Shown here: piece after piece, positions 22,321 to 22,826 of the stretch
Position numbering within the stretch: position 1 is the stretch's first letter
Layout: the number at the start of each line of letters is the position of its first letter
Assembly: GCA_964244115.1 (NCBI GenBank)
Contig: CAXTHM010000060.1
Location: 1-22,826, forward strand
DNA: 22,826 bases
Source of the DNA: CADCWK01 sp964244115
GTDB lineage: Bacteria; Chloroflexota; Chloroflexia; Thermomicrobiales; UBA6265
Reading direction: 5' to 3'
Position numbers and translations under genes: made by a program
The notes under the pieces: generated by a model
What the model was told of the DNA's origin: nothing
Databases searched by the model: none
The model's input: only the letters and a program-made list of their open reading frames with translations

Positions 22321-22826
22321 CGGAGACGGTCATCCTGGGTGGGGCGCGGACGCCCATCGGCAGACTCCAGGGCGCGCTGGCGACCGTTCCCGCCGTCGAC
22401 CTCAGCTCGATCGCGATGCGGGCCGCGCTAGGACGCTCCGGGGTCGGCCCCGAGCAGGTCGAGCACGTCATCCTCGGCATGGTCCTCCAGGGCGGCGCCG
22501 GCCAGAACCCGGCCCGGCAGGCGGCGTTCAAGGCCGGACTCGGCCGGACGGTGACAGCGGAACTGACCAACCGGGTCTGCGGCTCCGGGATGCGGGCGAT
22601 CGCGCTGGCCGATCTGCTCATCCGGGCTGGGCATCACCGCGTCGTCATCGCGGGCGGGATGGAGAGCATGTCCAACGCGCCGTTCGCCCTGGACCGGGCC
22701 CGGGGCGGCTACCGGATGGGCGACGGTGTGCTCCGCGACCTGATGGTCCATGACGGCCTCTGGAGCCAGATCGACGGCCGGGCGATGGGCGAGCACGGGG
22801 CGCAGGTCGCGGCGGAGGAGGGCGTC
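22317..22826 (+). CDS. Thiolase / acetyl-CoA C-acetyltransferase (5' part, cut by window end)
   Basis: The first 170 residues of a thiolase; the frame is open to the last base. GGARTPIG (8-15) opens the fold. Cys88 in NRVCGSGMRA is the acyl-carrying nucleophile. AGGMESMSNAP is the conserved loop of the N-terminal domain. The catalytic His and second Cys of the C-terminal half lie outside the window. It could be biosynthetic (acetoacetyl-CoA formation) or degradative. It starts inside the birA stop (ATGA), so the CBS, birA and thiolase genes form one operon; a link to biotin-dependent acyl-CoA metabolism is plausible but inferred. Confidence 0.9.
   Translation, partial: MTETVILGGARTPIGRLQGALATVPAVDLSSIAMRAALGRSGVGPEQVEHVILGMVLQGGAGQNPARQAAFKAGLGRTVTAELTNRVCGSGMRAIALADLLIRAGHHRVVIAGGMESMSNAPFALDRARGGYRMGDGVLRDLMVHDGLWSQIDGRAMGEHGAQVAAEEGV

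Overview
This is a GC-rich bacterial chromosome segment, mostly housekeeping genes with tight spacing, Shine-Dalgarno (SD) sites and strong G/C third-position bias. The gene content (tryptophanyl-tRNA synthetase, an S1-domain protein, ClpC with a UVR domain, RadA, DnaJ, GlmU-Prs, a stand-alone biotin ligase, a thiolase) is general. My best guess is Chloroflexota, possibly a Thermomicrobia-like lineage, but no rRNA is present and this is a low-confidence inference.

Left end (1-2016): the 3' end of a PLP aminotransferase and its hairpin, then an apparently complete IS4-type insertion sequence (413-1640) with 13-bp terminal inverted repeats and an exact 11-bp target duplication. The IS sits inside one copy of a short palindromic intergenic repeat; a second, decayed copy lies 150-250 bp further on.

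2017-5624: trpS and an HxlR-type regulator on the minus strand, divergent from an MBL-fold hydrolase. A four-helix membrane protein and a YfcE-like phosphoesterase follow, sharing one base.

5625-8073: a class V aminotransferase followed by two tandem, clearly duplicated GNAT acetyltransferases.

8074-14967: an S1-domain protein with long disordered ends, clpC preceded by a structured 330-bp leader, and radA preceded by a -10-like element abutting a perfect LexA-type dyad. The clpC-radA order matches Firmicutes, but ctsR and mcsAB are absent.

14968-17449: two convergent copies of the same palindromic repeat form a 220-bp element with perfect 21-bp ends. A RimJ/RimL-like acetyltransferase and dnaJ follow on the minus strand. 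dnaJ has a recognisable promoter and a leader with a terminator-like hairpin.

17403-22826: tRNA-Gln(TTG) with a good promoter, then glmU-prs, then an operon of a CBS/CorC-type membrane protein, birA and a thiolase (truncated by the window end) joined by 4-bp ATGA overlaps.

I found no CRISPR array, prophage, defence island or biosynthetic cluster. The least explained material is non-coding: the modular repeat family with CGCA-looped hairpins and its IS insertion, and the clpC and dnaJ leaders.
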